The notes below the pieces were generated by a model that saw only the letters and a program-made list of their open reading frames with translations, had not been told where the DNA came from and searched no databases. Of a stretch of 8,407 bases of DNA, positions 7,252 to 8,407 are shown piece after piece; position 1 is the first letter of the stretch; each line of letters begins with the position of its first letter. Made by a program: the position numbers and the translations under genes. Source of the stretch: Thiobacillus sp. UBA6205. Its GTDB lineage: Bacteria; Pseudomonadota; Gammaproteobacteria; Burkholderiales; Thiobacillaceae. The DNA is taken from NCBI GenBank assembly GCA_002421825.1, contig DISR01000008.1, forward strand, positions 1 to 8,407, read 5' to 3'.

Positions 7252-8407
7252 CTACTCGCTGTTTGGGCTAGTGAGCAAGTCTGCGGTTTCCTGTAAGTGA
7301 TCTGCTATTTGGTAGCCCATTGTCCGGTACCCGTGCTGCCGTTTATCCCACATCCGGAGCAGTGCCGGGTGTCCGGTATCCACGAAATCGATGATCCGGA
7401 CATCGGTCTTGGTTGCGTGCTCACGGTGAAGGCGGCCGGCATATTGCTGCAAGGTTCCTTTCCACGAGATCGGCATCGCCAGCACCAACGTGTCGAGTGC
7501 CGGATGGTCGAACCCCTCACCGACCAGCTTCCCGGTCGCGAGCAGGACGCGTGGAGCATCGGGCGGCAGTTCGTCAAGTTCGGCGATCATGGCGGCCCGT
7601 TGCTTCTTCGACATCCGGCCGTGTAGCACGAACGGCGTCGGTACCTGTCCATCCAGGGCGGCCAGGATCGCGTCGAGGTGTTCCGTGCGTTCTGTCAAAA
7701 CGAGCACCTTGCGGCCTTGCTGGTAGGCTTCCCGGGCTTCAGCCGCAATGGTGTCAGTTCGCGCCTGATCATTGGCAAGATGCCGGAACACATCCTGAAT
7801 GCCGGCCTCGGGCGGTAGGTCGATCCGCGTGAAGAGTGATCGTGGCTGCACGACTAGATCGTGTGGTGCGTTGGTCGGCTTGGCAGCCGTGTAGCGGATC
7901 GGTCCGCATTGCATGAAGATGATTGGTTGCTGACCATCGCGACGAATCGGTGTTGCCGTCAGGCCGAGCACAAACTGGGCCTTGACCACTTTCAGAATCG
8001 CGTCGAACGAAGCAGCGCCAATATGGTGACACTCGTCGATGATGACATGGCCGTAGTTCTCGACGACCGGATTGATCTCACCCTGGCGCGACAACGATTG
8101 CATCACAGCAATATCGATCTTGCCGGATGGTTTTGCCTTGCCACCGCCAATGGTGCCAACTACGCCCTTGCCGACGCCAAGGAAGGACTGAAGACGCTCC
8201 TGCCACTGCTTGAGCAATTCGGTGCGATGCACCAGAACCAGCGTATTGACACCTCGCCGGGCGATCATCGCCGCCGCTGTCACCGTCTTGCCGAAAGCAG
8301 TCGGAGCGCAAAGCACCCCTGCATCATGATCGAGCATGGCCATCACGGCCACTTCCTGATCCGGGCGTAGGGTACCGTCGAAACTGACCTTCCCCCGAAA
8401 ATTCGTC
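7252..8407 (-). CDS. SF2 DEAD/DEAH-type helicase, C-terminal part; resembles TOTE-type primase-helicase (partial at right edge)
   Basis: The frame is open to 8406, giving 384 residues of the C-terminal part; a GTG at 8352 is an internal codon, not the start, because the coding character continues upstream with FRGKVSFDGTLRPDQ, a Q-motif-like element. Motifs in visible numbering: I APTAFGKT (34-41), Ia LVLVHRTELLKQW (56-68), II DECHH (124-128), III TAT (150-152) followed by RRDG, a RecA2 lobe with LVLTERTEHL, LLATGKLVGEGFDHPALDTLVLA, and VI QQYAGRLHR (320-328). Both RecA lobes are therefore complete. The layout and phrases such as PIIFMQCGP and WKGTLQQYAGRLHR match, from memory, large bacterial helicases that carry an archaeo-eukaryotic-type primase domain at the N-terminus in TOTE conflict systems. 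That domain lies outside the window and is unverified. The gene is probably accessory and convergent to regA. Confidence 0.9.
   Translation of the reverse strand, partial: TNFRGKVSFDGTLRPDQEVAVMAMLDHDAGVLCAPTAFGKTVTAAAMIARRGVNTLVLVHRTELLKQWQERLQSFLGVGKGVVGTIGGGKAKPSGKIDIAVMQSLSRQGEINPVVENYGHVIIDECHHIGAASFDAILKVVKAQFVLGLTATPIRRDGQQPIIFMQCGPIRYTAAKPTNAPHDLVVQPRSLFTRIDLPPEAGIQDVFRHLANDQARTDTIAAEAREAYQQGRKVLVLTERTEHLDAILAALDGQVPTPFVLHGRMSKKQRAAMIAELDELPPDAPRVLLATGKLVGEGFDHPALDTLVLAMPISWKGTLQQYAGRLHREHATKTDVRIIDFVDTGHPALLRMWDKRQHGYRTMGYQIADHLQETADLLTSPNSE

Overview
The window looks like a chromosomal piece of a GC-rich betaproteobacterium, probably near Rhodocyclales/Nitrosomonadales. This rests on the character of MetH, the RegB/RegA pair with its conserved quinone and redox-cysteine motifs, and the high GC of the coding regions. 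The assignment is an inference from remembered families; no search was run.

Layout from left to right. (1) Positions 1-1460 (+) hold the C-terminal part of cobalamin-dependent methionine synthase (metH), cut by the left edge. (2) Positions 1497-1608 hold a long imperfect inverted repeat, each arm made of three 9-nt units, between the convergent ends of metH and a Nudix gene. (3) Positions 1619-2179 (-) encode an ADP-ribose pyrophosphatase-type Nudix hydrolase. (4) Positions 2180-2608 are a 429-bp divergent intergenic region. It carries a strong minus-strand intrinsic terminator, two upstream hairpins with C/U-rich anti-Shine-Dalgarno-like motifs, a possible -10 box, and a perfect 16-bp palindrome with NarL-like 7-2-7 geometry. 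I read it as an undescribed small RNA gene of about 100 nt, or an attenuator leader for the Nudix gene, possibly controlled by the response regulator next door. (5) Positions 2609-5289 (+) encode a NarL/FixJ response regulator and a membrane hybrid histidine kinase. (6) Positions 5327-7095 (+) encode a RegB/PrrB-type redox histidine kinase and a RegA/PrrA-type response regulator whose ends overlap; regB appears to have a leaderless start. (7) Positions 7096-7251 are a gene-free spacer with small inverted repeats. (8) Positions 7252-8407 (-) encode the C-terminal helicase half of a large SF2 protein resembling TOTE-type primase-helicases. It is cut by the right edge, has a less GC-rich feel, and is probably accessory DNA.

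How the parts may fit together. Two complete two-component systems lie head to tail on one strand. RegBA-type systems couple the redox state of the quinone pool to energy metabolism. The NarL-family regulator and hybrid kinase form a second module of unknown signal. The palindrome and candidate sRNA just upstream of that module suggest a regulator-plus-sRNA circuit that could act after transcription on many mRNAs through ribosome-binding sites. This is the most interesting hypothesis in the window; the sequence supports it, but nothing here proves it.
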